A DNA stretch of 64,000 nucleotides from Streptomyces sp. cg36. GTDB taxonomy: Bacteria > Actinomycetota > Actinomycetes > Streptomycetales > Streptomycetaceae. Location of the stretch: assembly GCF_041080675.1 (NCBI RefSeq), contig NZ_CP163520.1, forward strand, positions 310,001 through 374,000, in the 5' to 3' direction. The notes beneath the pieces were generated by a model, which was not told the origin of the DNA, searched no databases, and saw nothing but the letters and a program-made list of their open reading frames with translations. This document shows, piece by piece, positions 45,960-54,843 of the stretch; position 1 is the first letter of the stretch, and each line of letters begins with the position of its first letter. Position numbers and translations under genes: made by a program.

Positions 45960-47413
45960 TGCCGGAATCCATCGGCCCCCTCGCCGCCGAGAACAGGCGA
46001 CTCGAAGATCTTCTGGATTCCGGGGTACGGGAACAACTCCTCGCCCTTTCCGGTGTCTTCCACACCGCTGTCGGCCTCAAAGAAGTCGACGGCCGGGCGA
46101 CCGACACCCTGTGCGTCAAGACCTATGTGCACACCAAGAGGACGGTCGCCGAGCTGTCGCCCGACCAGGTCGTGCCGCCGACCGTCGACGGCGTCCCGAC
46201 CGATGTCACCGAAGTGCCCGCCGAGTTCCGGTTCACCGCCGACGACTCCTCCCACCGTCCGCTGGTGGGCGGCATCCAGTTGACCAACGGCATCAAGGCC
46301 CTCGACCCGGCCAACCTCCAGGTGAGCGTCAGCCGGGGCACCCTCGGCTGCTTCGCGACCCGCACCAGCGACGGCAAGGCCGTGCTGCTCACCAACTGGC
46401 ACGTCGCCACCGCGAACGGCGGACGCGTCGGCGACAGCCTCTTCCAGCCGCTGCCGGAGCCCGAAGAGGACCGGATCGAGGACGACTTCCCCAAGCGTCC
46501 CAAGAGCTCCAAGAACGCCGTCGCCACCCTCGTGGACGCCAAGGTGACCGAGAAGGTCGACGGCGCCATCGCACGGGTCAACACCTGCTATTCGAGCTGC
46601 TGCAACTGCGGGGTCGGCTTCCGCAACACCGTACGCGGCCTGGACGTCGCGGGCGGCGACGCCATCGCGGGCACCGCGCCCTCGCCGGTCGTGGCCGGGC
46701 AGACGGTGTTCAAGGTCGGGCGGGCGACCGACAAGCAGGAGGGGAAGGTCGTCACCGCCAACTACCCCTCCTTCTCGATCACCCGCGACGGCACGACGTA
46801 CACCTTCACCGGTCAGATCCAGATCCAGGGCGCCCCCGGCGTCACCTTCTCCCTCCACGGCGACTCGGGATCGGTGGTCGTCGACAGTGCCCGCCGGGTC
46901 GTCGGACTGCTCTTCGCCGGACCGGGCAACGCCGCGTTCAGCCTGGCCAACCACATCGCGGACGTGGTCGGCGCGCTCGGCATCACCATCAAGGGCGGCG
47001 AGCGCTCGGTGCTCGCCACCGAGGAGCCCGACGAGCTCGTCCAGGAACTGGCCGTCCGGTTCCGGCGTACGAGCGCGGGGCGGCGGCTCGCCGAACTCCT
47101 CGAAGTTCACCGCGCCGAGGTGGTCCACCTCGTCAACCACGAGCGCCGGGTCACCGTCGCCTGGCACCGGGCGCAGGGCCCCGCGTGGTACGCCGCGCTC
47201 GCCCGGGGCGCCCGCCACACCGACTACCGGCTCCCGGCCGACATCGGCGGCGTGACCCGCGCGGCGGCGTACGCCCGGATGCACGCCGTACTGGCGCAGT
47301 ACGGCGGCGAGACGCTGCGGGCCGACCTCGCCGCGTGGTCCGAACCCCTGCGCAAGGCGTTCACCGGTGCCCGCACCACGGCGGAGCTGCTCGACACGGC
47401 CGGAGGTGCCTGA
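45959..47413 (+). CDS. Trypsin-fold serine protease, paralog 1
   Basis: A 484-residue protein with no signal peptide. An N-terminal domain (1-85: LLDSGVREQLLALSGVFHTAVGLKEVDG) precedes the protease core with LLTNWHVAT (catalytic His near 140), VDGAIARV (candidate Asp) and HGDSGSVVVD (catalytic Ser near 303). A Cys cluster (CYSSCCNCG) lies between His and Ser. A C-terminal helical domain includes VAWHRAQGPAWYAALARGARHTDYRLP. The second gene repeats the whole architecture. The fold resembles bacterial NAL1-like trypsin peptidases. GTG 45956 is an alternative start. Confidence 0.82.
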   Translation: MPESIGPLAAENRRLEDLLDSGVREQLLALSGVFHTAVGLKEVDGRATDTLCVKTYVHTKRTVAELSPDQVVPPTVDGVPTDVTEVPAEFRFTADDSSHRPLVGGIQLTNGIKALDPANLQVSVSRGTLGCFATRTSDGKAVLLTNWHVATANGGRVGDSLFQPLPEPEEDRIEDDFPKRPKSSKNAVATLVDAKVTEKVDGAIARVNTCYSSCCNCGVGFRNTVRGLDVAGGDAIAGTAPSPVVAGQTVFKVGRATDKQEGKVVTANYPSFSITRDGTTYTFTGQIQIQGAPGVTFSLHGDSGSVVVDSARRVVGLLFAGPGNAAFSLANHIADVVGALGITIKGGERSVLATEEPDELVQELAVRFRRTSAGRRLAELLEVHRAEVVHLVNHERRVTVAWHRAQGPAWYAALARGARHTDYRLPADIGGVTRAAAYARMHAVLAQYGGETLRADLAAWSEPLRKAFTGARTTAELLDTAGGA

Positions 47414-48999
47414 TGCCGTACGACCTGGACGAGCTCCAAGCCGTCAACGACCGGCTGGCCCGCATCCTGGAATCCGGCGCCCGCGAACGGCTGATGGCGC
47501 TGCCGGACGTCGTGCACGTGGCGGTGGGGCTGCGCGAGGCACGGGGCCGGGCGGTGCTCGACGACTTCGTCTTCAAGGTGTACGTGCGCGAGAAGGTCCC
47601 GGCCGCCGAACTCCCGCCCGGGCGCCTGCTGCCCGAGACGGTCGACGGCGTGCCCATCGATGTGTGCGAGGTCCTGCGGGGCGTTCCCCTCATCGGTGTC
47701 GCCGCCGCCGACGAGCCCCCCGCCACGCCGGCCCGTCCGCTGCTGGGCGGCGTCAAGATCTCCAACGGGATCCTGGGGCTGTCACAGGGGCAGACGGGCC
47801 TCGCCCCGGGGACGCTGGGGGTCGTCGCCGTGCGCCGCAGCGACCGGAAACCGGTCATGCTGACCAACTGGCACGTCCTCGCCGCCTTCGGCGGCAGGAA
47901 GGGCGATCTGGTGTACCAGCCCGGCCCCGGCAGTCCCACCTACCCGCCGGGCACCACGTACCCCAAGAGGCCGCTGAGCGCGAGCAACGAGGTGGGCACC
48001 TTCGTGGACTGGCGGATCGACTCGCTGGTGGACGCGGCGATCGCCCAGGTCTACCCGGGCGGCTCGTGCTGCGGCTCGAAAGTCACGTACTCCTTTCTGA
48101 TCAGGGGTCTCAACCAGAACGGGAGCACCGCGGGGATCGCCGGCTCCAAGGAGCCCCTGACCGGTATGCAGGTCGTCAAGGTCGGGATGATGAGCAACCG
48201 GGTCGAGGGGACCATCCTCACCACCGAGGCCATGACCGAGGTCACGTACGACGACGGGACGCGCACCTTCACCGGGCAGCTGCTGATCCAGGGGCACGAG
48301 GACATCAGGCAGCCCGGGGACCCGGTGGTCCAGAAGCGGTTCTCGGAGGAGGGCGACTCCGGGTCGGTGGTCGTGGAGCAGTCGACGCGCAAGGTCGTCG
48401 GACTGCTGTACGGAGGGGAGCGGCCCCCTGCGGGCCAGCCGCCCGCGTCGACCCTCAAGTCCTTCGCCAACAAGATCACCGACGTCATCACGGAGCTCGG
48501 CATCTACTTCCCCGCCAGTGACGACACCACGGCCACGGGCGGGGGGTTCAGCGACGGATCGGTCGGCGTGCCCCTCGACGCGGCGGCGCTCTTCCCGGAG
48601 CTCGGGCAGCGGCTCGGCGCGGGGACCGCAGCCCGCGTGCTGCTCGAACCGCTGCTGCGCCATGGCCCGGACATCGTCCGCCTAGTCAACCAGGACCGCC
48701 GCACCACCGTGGCCTGGCACCGGGCCCAGGGACCTTCCTGGCTGGCCGCGTTCGCGCGCGGCGCCCGGGTCGCCGACTACCGGCTGCCCGACCGCATCGA
48801 GGGCGTCACCCGCGAAGAGGCCGTCACCGCTCTGCGTACGGTCCTGGCCGAGCGCGGCGGTGACGCGCTCCGCGCCGACCTGAGCGGCACCGCGCCCGCC
48901 GTCTTCGCCGCGCTGGCCACCTGCCCCACCGTCGACGACCTCCTGTCCACGCTCGACCAGCTGCCGACCACGCCGACCGCCGCCGAGCGGCGGGGCTAG
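47413..48999 (+). CDS. Trypsin-fold serine protease, paralog 2
   Basis: A 528-residue paralog of the preceding gene, starting at ATG 47413 that overlaps its stop (TGATG), behind GGAGGTG. It keeps MLTNWHVLA (His), IDSLVDAAIAQV (Asp region) and EEGDSGSVVVE (Ser), a Cys pair (GGSCCGSK) and the C-terminal VAWHRAQGPSWLAAFARGAR domain. Conservation of the catalytic residues in both copies argues for two active enzymes, perhaps with different targets in the operon. Confidence 0.83.
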   Translation: MPYDLDELQAVNDRLARILESGARERLMALPDVVHVAVGLREARGRAVLDDFVFKVYVREKVPAAELPPGRLLPETVDGVPIDVCEVLRGVPLIGVAAADEPPATPARPLLGGVKISNGILGLSQGQTGLAPGTLGVVAVRRSDRKPVMLTNWHVLAAFGGRKGDLVYQPGPGSPTYPPGTTYPKRPLSASNEVGTFVDWRIDSLVDAAIAQVYPGGSCCGSKVTYSFLIRGLNQNGSTAGIAGSKEPLTGMQVVKVGMMSNRVEGTILTTEAMTEVTYDDGTRTFTGQLLIQGHEDIRQPGDPVVQKRFSEEGDSGSVVVEQSTRKVVGLLYGGERPPAGQPPASTLKSFANKITDVITELGIYFPASDDTTATGGGFSDGSVGVPLDAAALFPELGQRLGAGTAARVLLEPLLRHGPDIVRLVNQDRRTTVAWHRAQGPSWLAAFARGARVADYRLPDRIEGVTREEAVTALRTVLAERGGDALRADLSGTAPAVFAALATCPTVDDLLSTLDQLPTTPTAAERRG

Positions 49000-49017
49000 A
49001 CCGGACGGGGACCACCG

Positions 49018-52000
49018 ATGGCCAAGCAAGCCGGCACCCTCGGCAGCATCGCCCTTGCCCTCGCCGGGCTGGTCCAGCCCGTGCAGGGGCGGTTCGGGCC
49101 GGGCGGGCCGCGCCTGCTCGCCGCCGAACTCGGCCTGAAGTTCCCGCCGGCCATCGACACCACCGCGGCCATGGCCGAGGCGAGCGGACGCGCCACCCAG
49201 CAGCTGAACGCGATCCCCGCGCTGGCGGCCGAGCTGGCCTCGGCCGTGGCCTCGGGGGCCGACGCCACAGTCCTCGACAAGAGCGTGCGGCTGGCGGGGG
49301 CCGTCAAGCTGGCCGTGGACGCGGTCGGCGCGGTCGGGGCCGCCTTCAAGTCGGTCCCCGCGGGCAGCGGCATCCCGCCGGACGAGGTCAACGCGTTCGC
49401 CGACGCCTTCTCCGCCCGGGTCCTGGACTACCTGCTGGTCTCCTCGGCGGAGTCGCGGCCCGGTCTGGCGGCGGCGCTGGAGTTCGCCGGCGGCATCGAG
49501 CGCACGGAGGTCGCGGCGGGCGACGCCGTGCACCCGGCCTTCGTCCGCCGCCGGGTGCACGTCGACAAACTCGCCGCCTTCGTGGCCAACCCGGGGGAAC
49601 AGCTGGGGAGCGCCTACGGCTGGGGGGCACCCGGCTTCACCGGCGTGGTCCTGCTGCTGACCCTGGCCCGGCTGCTGCGCAGCCTGGACGTCCCGGTGAT
49701 CGAGGCGTCCAGCGGCGGCGGCTCCCCCCTCCTCGACGTCGTGTTCGTCGAGGTCACCCCGCGCGGCGACGTCACCCCGTCCGGCCTCGCCTACACCGTC
49801 GTACGCCCGCTGCCCCCGGTCACGCTCACCGAGTACGACGGAGGGACCTGGCAGGCCGCGCTCCAGCTCCAACTGCCGCTCCCCATCGGCACCCAGGTGC
49901 TCCACCAGGCCGACGACACCTTTACGGTCACCCCTCCCCCGGGCGCCCGGGTCGAGGGCGAGCTCGCGGTCGTGGTCACCGCCACCGGCCCCGACGGCGC
50001 CCCCTACCTGCTGGTCGGCGAGCCGGGCGGCAGCCGTCTGGAGGCGGCCAAGCTCGGCGCGAAGCTGGGTCTGCGGCTCGGCTGGGACCCGGCGGCCGGG
50101 CACTCGACGGGCGCCCTGGTGGTCGGCGGCGAGGTCGAGGGCCTGCGGCTGCTCATCGACGCCTCGCAGGGGGACGGTTTCGTGGCCACCGTGCTCGGCG
50201 GCGGCCGGCTGGACGCCTCCTTCGACCTGGCGTTCGCCGTCGACTCGCGGCACGGCCTCCAGCTCAGCGGCAGCGGCGGACTGGAGGTGCAGATCCCCGT
50301 CCACGTAGAGCTGGGGCCGGTCGAGATCCAGCAGGTCTATCTGGCGGCCCGGATCGGCGGCGGCAGCGTACCGCTGGAGCTGTCCGCGGGGTTCTCGGCC
50401 ACCCTGGGCCCGGTCCGCGCCAGCGTCGACCGGATGGGCGTGGTGGTGGACCTGTCGGTCCCCGACGGCGGCGGCAACGTGGGACCGCTCAACCTGGACT
50501 TCGCGTTCAAGCCCCCCAACGGGGTGGGCCTGGCGATCGACGCCGGAGTGGTCTCCGGGGGCGGCTATCTGTACGCGGACTCCGACCGCGGCGAGTACGC
50601 GGGCGCCCTGGAGCTGGAGTTCGCGGGGTTCCTGGCGCTGAAGGCGATCGGGCTCATCAGCACCCGGATGCCGGACGGCTCCAAGGGGTTCTCGCTGCTC
50701 GTCGTGATCACCGCGGAGTTCGGCGGCGGCGGGATCCAGCTCGGCTACGGGTTCACCCTCCTCGCCGTCGGCGGTCTCATCGGCCTGAACCGCGGGATGA
50801 ACCTGCAAGCCCTCACCGAGGGCGTGCGCACCGGCCGGATCGAGTCGGTGATGTTCCCGCACGACGTCGTCGCCAACGCCCCCCGGATCATCAGCGACCT
50901 GCGGGCCTACTTCCCGCCCGAGCGGGGCAAGTTCCTGATCGGACCGATGGCGAAGATCGGTTGGGGCACCCCCGCGCTCGTCAGCGTCTCGCTCGGCGTG
51001 ATCATCGAGATTCCGGGCAACCTCGCCGTCCTCGGCGTCCTCAAGTGCGCGCTGCCCACGGAGGACCTGGCCCTGCTCGTCCTCCAGGTCCAGTTCATCG
51101 GCGCCATCGAGTTCGACAAGTCGCGGCTGTGGTTCTACGCCCAGCTCTTCGACTCCCGCATCCTGACGATGACGATCGACGGCGGCATGGGGCTCCTCGT
51201 CGCCTGGGGCGACAACCCCGATCTGGTACTGACGGTCGGCGGGTTCCATCCCTCGTTCAAACCGCCCGCACTGCCCTTCCCGGTCCCCAAGCGCCTCTCG
51301 GTCGACATCATCAACATGCCGGGACGGCTGATCCGGATCTCCGGCTACTTCGCCGTCACCAGCAACACCGTCCAGTTCGGCGCGCACGCCGAACTGCGCC
51401 TGGGATTCGACGACTTCGGCATCGAGGGGCAGCTCAGCTTCGACGCGCTGTTCCGCTTCTCGCCGTTCTCCTTCATCATCAGCATCTCCGCCAGCGTCTC
51501 GCTCAAGGCGTTCGGCGTCGGCCTCTTCGGCATCGATCTGCGCTTCGAGCTCGAAGGCCCGGACCCTTGGCGCGCCCACGGCCGCGGATCGATCTCCCTG
51601 CTGTTCTTCGAGATCTCCGCCGACTTCGACATCAGCTGGGGCGAGGAGCACGACACCACGCTCCCCCCGGTGCAAGTGCTGCAACTGCTGGCCGGTGAGA
51701 TCCTCAAGACCGAGGGCTGGGAGACCAGGCTGCCCAGCGGCGGCACCAACCCGCTGGTCACCCTGCGCCGGCTCCCCGACACCGACCGGCTCGTCCTGCA
51801 CCCGCTGGGCACCCTCTTCGTGCGCCAGCGCTCGATCCCCCTCGGCGTGCGCGTCGACCGGGTCGGCGCCCAGCGGCCCAGCGACGGCAAACGCTTCACC
51901 GTCAGCCCCGACCCCACCGGCGGCCTCGTCCAACTCTCCCTCACCGACGACAAGTTCGCGATGGCCCAGTTCCAGGACATGGACGACGCCGCGAAGCTCT

Positions 52001-53640
52001 CCAGGGCCGCCTACGAGAGCCAGGACGCCGGACTGGAGCTGAGCGCCGAGAGGGAGGCCCTCGCCTCGGTCCGCGCGGTGCGCCGCAGCGCCCGCTACGA
52101 AATGCACATCATCGACAGCCGCGTTCCGCAGACCACCCCCACCACCTTGGCCGCCGCCGCGCAGCCGTCCCCTCCGCCGACCAAACCCAAGCGGTTCCAC
52201 AACGTCAGCCCCGCCCTCTTCGACCGTCTCCTCGACGGTTCGAGCACCAGCCGCTCGCCGCTCTCCCGCAAGGACGCGGAGCGCCGCCAGCCGTTCGCGC
52301 CGGACGACACGGTCCAGGTCACCGGACAGCGGTTCGTGGTGGCGTACGTCCGCAACAACCTCCAGGCGTTCCCACCGACCGCCGACGTCGCCCAGGGCGC
52401 GACGAGCTTCCGCAGCGAGACCGCCGCGGCCGACGCCCTGGCCGGATGGATCCTCGCGGATCCGTCCCTGGCGGGCACCCTGCACGTCATCCCCGAGTCC
52501 GAGGCCGCCGCGCCCCTGACGGTCCCCGGCTCCTGGTCCGCCGAGGCACCGGCGCCCGGCGAGAGGGCGGAGACCGAGGCGGTACGCCTGGGCGCGGGCA
52601 CCGTGTTCGTCGCGGGAGGACGGGACCGTACCGCAAGCGCCGTGGCCTCGGCGGTCCTCTTCGACCCGGTCCGCAAGACCTGGCGTGCCGCCGCCTCCCT
52701 CCTCGCGCCCCGCCGCCGCCACACCGTGACCCCGCTCCCGGACGGGCGGGTCCTGGCGATCGGGGGCCGGGGCGCGGACGGCGCGGTACTGGCGTCGGCC
52801 GAGGTGTACGACCCGGTCGCCGACACCTGGACGGCGCTCCCGCCGCTGACCACGGCCAGGGCCGAGCACTCGGCGACCCTGCTGAGCACGGGCAAGGTCC
52901 TCGTCGCGGGCGGCCTCGGCGTCCGCGAGGGGGACAGCGAGCACGCGCTGTCCTCGGTCGAGCTCTTCGACCCGAGGACCGGCGCGTGGGCGCCGACCGT
53001 GCCGCCGATGAACGACGCCCGCTGCGGGCACCGGGCGGTGACGCTGCACGACGCCGCGCACCGCGTCCTGCTCATCGGCGGCGCACTGGCCACCGGCGGC
53101 ACGAGGGCCGCACTCGCCTTCTGCGAGCTGTACGACCCCGCCGCGGGCACCTGGTCCCCGGCCGCGAGCCTGACCACCGCCCGCAGGGGGCACGGGGCCA
53201 CCGTCCTGCCCGACGGGAGCGTCCTGGTCACCGGCGGCGACGCGCCCGGCGTCCCGGCCGCCGGCCGGTTCGGCCTCGGCGCCCTCGACTCCGTGGAGCG
53301 CTACGACGCGCACACCGACACCTGGTCGGCCGCGCCGGGCCTGCCGGGCGGCGGTCGCGCCGGGCATCAGGCGGTGCTGCTGCGCACCGGGAAGGTCCTG
53401 GTGACCGGCGGCGCGGGCGGCCCGGCCCGCACGGTCGGCCACCGCGCCGCGGCGCTCTACGACCCGGCCACCCGCGCCTGGACCACCACCGGCGCACTGG
53501 CCACGGGACGGTGGGACTTCACCGCGCTCGAACTGGCCGACGGCCGGGTCCTCGCCCTCGGCGGCACCGTACGGACCGGCCCCGCGGCGCCCGAGGGCAC
53601 CGACGTCCTGACCGCCACCGCCGAGATCTACACGCCCTGA
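49018..53640 (+). CDS. 1540-residue protein: large beta-rich domain plus C-terminal Kelch propeller
   Basis: The first 1180 residues are a long, beta-strand and glycine-rich domain without signal peptide; I recall such proteins as DUF6603, without certainty. It has repeated hydrophobic strands such as GGGIQLGYGFTLLAVGGLIGLNRG and LSVDIINMPGRLIRISGYF. Residues about 1190-1540 contain seven Kelch-type units (xVLVxGG ... V(E/L)(L/V)(Y/F)DP ... TW), a closed six- or seven-blade beta-propeller for protein binding. ATG 49018 has only a weak GGGGAC upstream, 18 bp after the protease stop. Function unknown. Confidence 0.8.
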   Translation: MAKQAGTLGSIALALAGLVQPVQGRFGPGGPRLLAAELGLKFPPAIDTTAAMAEASGRATQQLNAIPALAAELASAVASGADATVLDKSVRLAGAVKLAVDAVGAVGAAFKSVPAGSGIPPDEVNAFADAFSARVLDYLLVSSAESRPGLAAALEFAGGIERTEVAAGDAVHPAFVRRRVHVDKLAAFVANPGEQLGSAYGWGAPGFTGVVLLLTLARLLRSLDVPVIEASSGGGSPLLDVVFVEVTPRGDVTPSGLAYTVVRPLPPVTLTEYDGGTWQAALQLQLPLPIGTQVLHQADDTFTVTPPPGARVEGELAVVVTATGPDGAPYLLVGEPGGSRLEAAKLGAKLGLRLGWDPAAGHSTGALVVGGEVEGLRLLIDASQGDGFVATVLGGGRLDASFDLAFAVDSRHGLQLSGSGGLEVQIPVHVELGPVEIQQVYLAARIGGGSVPLELSAGFSATLGPVRASVDRMGVVVDLSVPDGGGNVGPLNLDFAFKPPNGVGLAIDAGVVSGGGYLYADSDRGEYAGALELEFAGFLALKAIGLISTRMPDGSKGFSLLVVITAEFGGGGIQLGYGFTLLAVGGLIGLNRGMNLQALTEGVRTGRIESVMFPHDVVANAPRIISDLRAYFPPERGKFLIGPMAKIGWGTPALVSVSLGVIIEIPGNLAVLGVLKCALPTEDLALLVLQVQFIGAIEFDKSRLWFYAQLFDSRILTMTIDGGMGLLVAWGDNPDLVLTVGGFHPSFKPPALPFPVPKRLSVDIINMPGRLIRISGYFAVTSNTVQFGAHAELRLGFDDFGIEGQLSFDALFRFSPFSFIISISASVSLKAFGVGLFGIDLRFELEGPDPWRAHGRGSISLLFFEISADFDISWGEEHDTTLPPVQVLQLLAGEILKTEGWETRLPSGGTNPLVTLRRLPDTDRLVLHPLGTLFVRQRSIPLGVRVDRVGAQRPSDGKRFTVSPDPTGGLVQLSLTDDKFAMAQFQDMDDAAKLSRAAYESQDAGLELSAEREALASVRAVRRSARYEMHIIDSRVPQTTPTTLAAAAQPSPPPTKPKRFHNVSPALFDRLLDGSSTSRSPLSRKDAERRQPFAPDDTVQVTGQRFVVAYVRNNLQAFPPTADVAQGATSFRSETAAADALAGWILADPSLAGTLHVIPESEAAAPLTVPGSWSAEAPAPGERAETEAVRLGAGTVFVAGGRDRTASAVASAVLFDPVRKTWRAAASLLAPRRRHTVTPLPDGRVLAIGGRGADGAVLASAEVYDPVADTWTALPPLTTARAEHSATLLSTGKVLVAGGLGVREGDSEHALSSVELFDPRTGAWAPTVPPMNDARCGHRAVTLHDAAHRVLLIGGALATGGTRAALAFCELYDPAAGTWSPAASLTTARRGHGATVLPDGSVLVTGGDAPGVPAAGRFGLGALDSVERYDAHTDTWSAAPGLPGGGRAGHQAVLLRTGKVLVTGGAGGPARTVGHRAAALYDPATRAWTTTGALATGRWDFTALELADGRVLALGGTVRTGPAAPEGTDVLTATAEIYTP

Positions 53641-53670
53641 CTCCGGTCACCACCACGAAGGATGCCCCTC

Positions 53671-54843
53671 ATGACCAGTCCCACGCTGGCGGCCACCGGA
53701 GCCTGGACCACGGCCGGTGACCTGCCCGCGGCAGCCAGCTGGTACGGCCAGTGCGACGGCCCCGTACTGCTGAGGAACGACAAGGGCGTGCTGCTCGTCG
53801 CGGGCGCGGACGCGAACGGGGTCGCGGTCAACAGGACCGCGCTCTACAGCCCGACGGCCAGGACGTGGACCGCGGGCAACCCCCTCCAGGTCCCCCGGCG
53901 CCTGCACACCGTGACGCTGCTCGACAGCGGCAAGGTCCTGGTGGTCGGCGGGACCAGCGGCTCCTCCCCGCTCTCCGCCTCGCTCACCTCCGTCGAGCTG
54001 TACGACCCGGCCGACGGCAGCTGGAAGACGGTCGCCGGCCTGCGCGAGGCGCGCCGCGGCCATCACGCGGTGCTCCTGTCGACCAGGAAAGTGCTGGTCA
54101 CGGGCGGGCTCACCACCCGGTCCGGCGACTCGGCCAAGGCCCTGGCCACGGCCGAGATCTACGACCCGGACGCCGACACCTGGACGGCGACCAAGCAGCC
54201 GATGACCGATGCCCGCACCGGCCACTGCGCGGTCGCCCTCAAGGGCGGTCAGGTGCTCGTCGCGGGCGGCACCGCGCCCGTCTCCGGCTCCGGCACCGCC
54301 TCCCTCGCCTTCTGCGAGCTCTACAACCCGGCCACGGAAAGCTGGACTCCGGCCGGGAGCCTGCTCCAGCCGCGCAGCCGCCACCAGCTGGTGCTCGCCT
54401 CGGACACCACGGCCCTGGCCGTCGGCGGCGCCACCCCGGGCACCCCGGGCGACGGCACCTTCGACCCGTTCACCTCGCTCACCGTGGAGCGCTACGACCT
54501 GGCGACGGACAAGTGGACCGCGCTCACCGCGACCCCGGGCGGCCGGGGCTTCCACCGCGTGGTCCCGCTGGGGTCGGGCAAGTTCCTCGTCGTCGGCGGC
54601 ACCGCCGACGAGCGCAACGGCGCCGGCTACCAGAGCGCGCTGGTCTACGACAGTGCCACCGGCACCTGGAGCGCCGCCGCCGGACTCGCCACCGGCCGCT
54701 GGGCGTTCGCGGCGACCGCACTCGCCGACGGCAAGGTCCTGGTCACCGGCGGGACCGTGGCCACCGGGATCGCGGGCGCCGCCCCGGACTCCGCCGAGCT
54801 CACCGCGACCACCGAGGTCTTCAGCGCCGGGGGCGCCCCGTGA
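53671..54843 (+). CDS. Stand-alone Kelch beta-propeller protein
   Basis: A 390-residue protein made almost wholly of seven Kelch units (GKVLVVGG, VELYDPADGSW, HHAVLLS patterns), without signal peptide. It is similar unit by unit to the C-terminal propeller of the 1540-residue protein just upstream, so one is probably a duplicate of the other. ATG 53671 is favoured (GAAGGA eight bases upstream); ATG 53662 is in frame. A binding scaffold is the likely role. Confidence 0.85.
   Translation: MTSPTLAATGAWTTAGDLPAAASWYGQCDGPVLLRNDKGVLLVAGADANGVAVNRTALYSPTARTWTAGNPLQVPRRLHTVTLLDSGKVLVVGGTSGSSPLSASLTSVELYDPADGSWKTVAGLREARRGHHAVLLSTRKVLVTGGLTTRSGDSAKALATAEIYDPDADTWTATKQPMTDARTGHCAVALKGGQVLVAGGTAPVSGSGTASLAFCELYNPATESWTPAGSLLQPRSRHQLVLASDTTALAVGGATPGTPGDGTFDPFTSLTVERYDLATDKWTALTATPGGRGFHRVVPLGSGKFLVVGGTADERNGAGYQSALVYDSATGTWSAAAGLATGRWAFAATALADGKVLVTGGTVATGIAGAAPDSAELTATTEVFSAGGAP

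Noticed and set aside
48682..53442. 1586-residue open frame antisense to the 1540-residue Kelch protein
   Set aside because: The composition is low-complexity (Arg, Gly, Ala, Glu, Gln, Val) as expected for the antisense of GC-biased codons. The plus-strand frame has real domains.
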